Shown here: piece by piece, positions 63,116-64,000 of the stretch
Layout: every line of letters starts with the position of its first letter
Numbering within the stretch: position 1 is the stretch's first letter
Assembly: GCF_047663525.1 (NCBI RefSeq)
Contig: NC_092593.1
Span: 28,856,501 to 28,920,500, forward strand
From: Anas platyrhynchos
Taxonomy: Eukaryota; Chordata; Aves; Anseriformes; Anatidae
Direction: 5' to 3'
Length of the DNA: 64,000 bases
The notes under the pieces: model-generated
What the model saw: only the letters and a program-made list of their open reading frames with translations
What the model was told of the DNA's origin: nothing
Databases searched by the model: none
Made by a program: the position numbers and the translations under genes

Positions 63116-64000
63116 GTGAGTTGTGCTTCTCCCCCCTGGTGCACCCCTTTTCGGCCAGGGGCCAGCCGGAGCATCCCCATATCTGCCCCCGTGATGGAGC
63201 AGAGCTGGGTGGCTGCTCTGCCCCTGGCATGCCTGGAAAGTGCTTTTGGGGTGCAAGGAGCTTGGCAGGGCAGGAGATGAGGCACTTCTGGGCTGGGTGT
63301 CCCCTCACTGTGCCAGCTGGGAGCAGGGGGGACCCCGAGGTGCAGGGGCTGGGAGGGGGCAGCTCCGGGGTCTCTGGCAGCGAGGGGGTTAGGCGAGGAT
63401 CCCCCCCGCCTCGCAGTGCTGGCCCCACTCCCAGCCGCCGTGGGAACGCCGTGTTCCTGCCGCAGCAGGGGGCCTGGCCGGGCGCACAGGGGCCAAATTC
63501 CTCCCGAGGAGGAGCCCCGGCCCCGCGCTCAGCCTCCCTCCGCGCGCCGCAGGTGACCAACGAGATCACGCCGGTGCTGAGCTACTCGTACGTGGCGGTG
63601 CTGGTGCCCATCTTCCTGCTGACCGACTACCTGCGCTACAAGCCCGTGCTGGTGCTGCAGAGCCTGAGCCACATCTCCATCTGGCTGCTGCTGGTGCTGG
63701 GCACCTCCGTGCTGGCCATGCAGCTGATGGAGTTCTTCTACGGCGTCACCATGGCCGCCCGAATCGCCTACTCCTCCTACATCTTCTCCCTCGTCGCCCC
63801 GTCCCGCTACCAGCGCATGGCCAGCTACTCGCGCACCGCTGTGCTCCTGGGCGTCTTCACCAGCTCGGTGCTGGGGCAGCTCTGCGTCACGCTGGGCGGC
63901 GTCCCCTTCCTCACCCTCAACTACGTCTCGCTGGGCTTCGTCACCTTCGGCCTCCTCCTCACCCTCTTCCTGGAGCGGCCCAAGCGCAGCCTCTTCTTCA
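62942..64000 (+). CDS. SLC19A1: Reduced folate carrier, N-terminal part (partial)
   Basis: A plasma-membrane carrier of the major facilitator superfamily that imports reduced folates and antifolates in exchange for organic anions; it also takes up cyclic dinucleotides. Two coding exons give 207 residues, against about 590 in human. Residues from FYGFMTQIRPGESFITPYLL to GPDQNFTREE match TM1 and its loop. The second exon carries TM2 to TM6, including LLTDYLRY and TMAARIAYSSYIFSLV. With a constant offset of five, E40, D83, E118 and R128 fall at human E45, D88, E123 and R133, known to matter for transport. The start at 62942 is preferred because CACCATGG is a strong context; ATG 62891 has a weak one and would add 17 residues. 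NFTREE and the TM1 sequence point to SLC19A1 rather than the thiamine carriers SLC19A2 or A3. The gene continues past the right edge. Confidence 0.95.
63116..63552 (+). other. SLC19A1: SLC19A1 intron between coding exons 1 and 2
   Basis: 437 GC-rich bases running from GTGAGT to CCGCAG. Nothing else is seen in it. Confidence 0.9.
63553..64000 (+). CDS. SLC19A1: SLC19A1 coding exon 2 (TM2-TM6, runs off the window)
   Basis: Begins VTNEITPVLSYSY, near-identical to human, and stays open for 149 codons to ERPKRSLFF at the window edge. Acceptor CGCCGCAG, phase 0. Confidence 0.95.
   Translation, partial: MTNEITPVLSYSYVAVLVPIFLLTDYLRYKPVLVLQSLSHISIWLLLVLGTSVLAMQLMEFFYGVTMAARIAYSSYIFSLVAPSRYQRMASYSRTAVLLGVFTSSVLGQLCVTLGGVPFLTLNYVSLGFVTFGLLLTLFLERPKRSLFF

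Noticed and set aside
62942..64000. Assignment to a thiamine transporter (SLC19A2 or SLC19A3)
   Set aside because: The TM1 region, NFTREE loop and TMAARIAYSSYIFSLV match the folate carrier more closely, and the gene neighbours fit SLC19A1.

Overview
This is vertebrate nuclear DNA, almost certainly from a bird. It is intron-rich and unevenly GC-rich, with CpG-island promoters, and contains remnants that resemble the bird CR1 LINE 3' end. Three genes are readable: COL6A1 and PCBP3 on the minus strand and SLC19A1 on the plus strand. This is the gene order of human 21q22.3 (SLC19A1, PCBP3, COL6A1), shown inverted. I cannot name the species from sequence alone.

Positions 1-10,330 hold the 5' half of COL6A1 (collagen VI alpha-1). 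Twenty coding exons were assembled by eye: signal peptide, N-terminal von Willebrand A domain, two 21-nt exons carrying the cysteine hinge, and the first 231 residues from the start of exon 8 (77 Gly-X-Y triplets). The frame stays open for 488 codons across all 19 junctions. Exons 21 onward lie off the left edge.

Positions 10,331-20,300 are intergenic. I see no protein gene there. The interval holds two enhancer-like segments, a possible terminal exon of a noncoding transcript, a long polypyrimidine tract and several microsatellites.

Positions 20,310-38,508 hold all the coding exons of PCBP3, a poly(C)-binding protein with three KH domains. Thirteen coding exons join into an uninterrupted 339-residue protein, and a 3' UTR with a canonical poly(A) signal follows. 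From 38,509 to about 58,900 is probably the large 5' intron and untranslated part of the gene. It includes an AT-rich block that may be conserved noncoding DNA.

Positions 58,300-62,800 form a cluster of CpG-rich promoter-like segments between the heads of PCBP3 (leftward) and SLC19A1 (rightward), with two opposed ZNF143-like motifs. SLC19A1 (reduced folate carrier) starts at 62,942. Its first coding exon and the first 448 nt of the second are present before the window ends.

The genes do not form a pathway: COL6A1 makes extracellular matrix, PCBP3 binds RNA, and SLC19A1 imports folate. I found no undescribed multi-gene system. The most interesting leads are C-rich tracts at PCBP3's own 3' splice sites and in its 3' UTR, which suggest autoregulation, and the promoter architecture between PCBP3 and SLC19A1.
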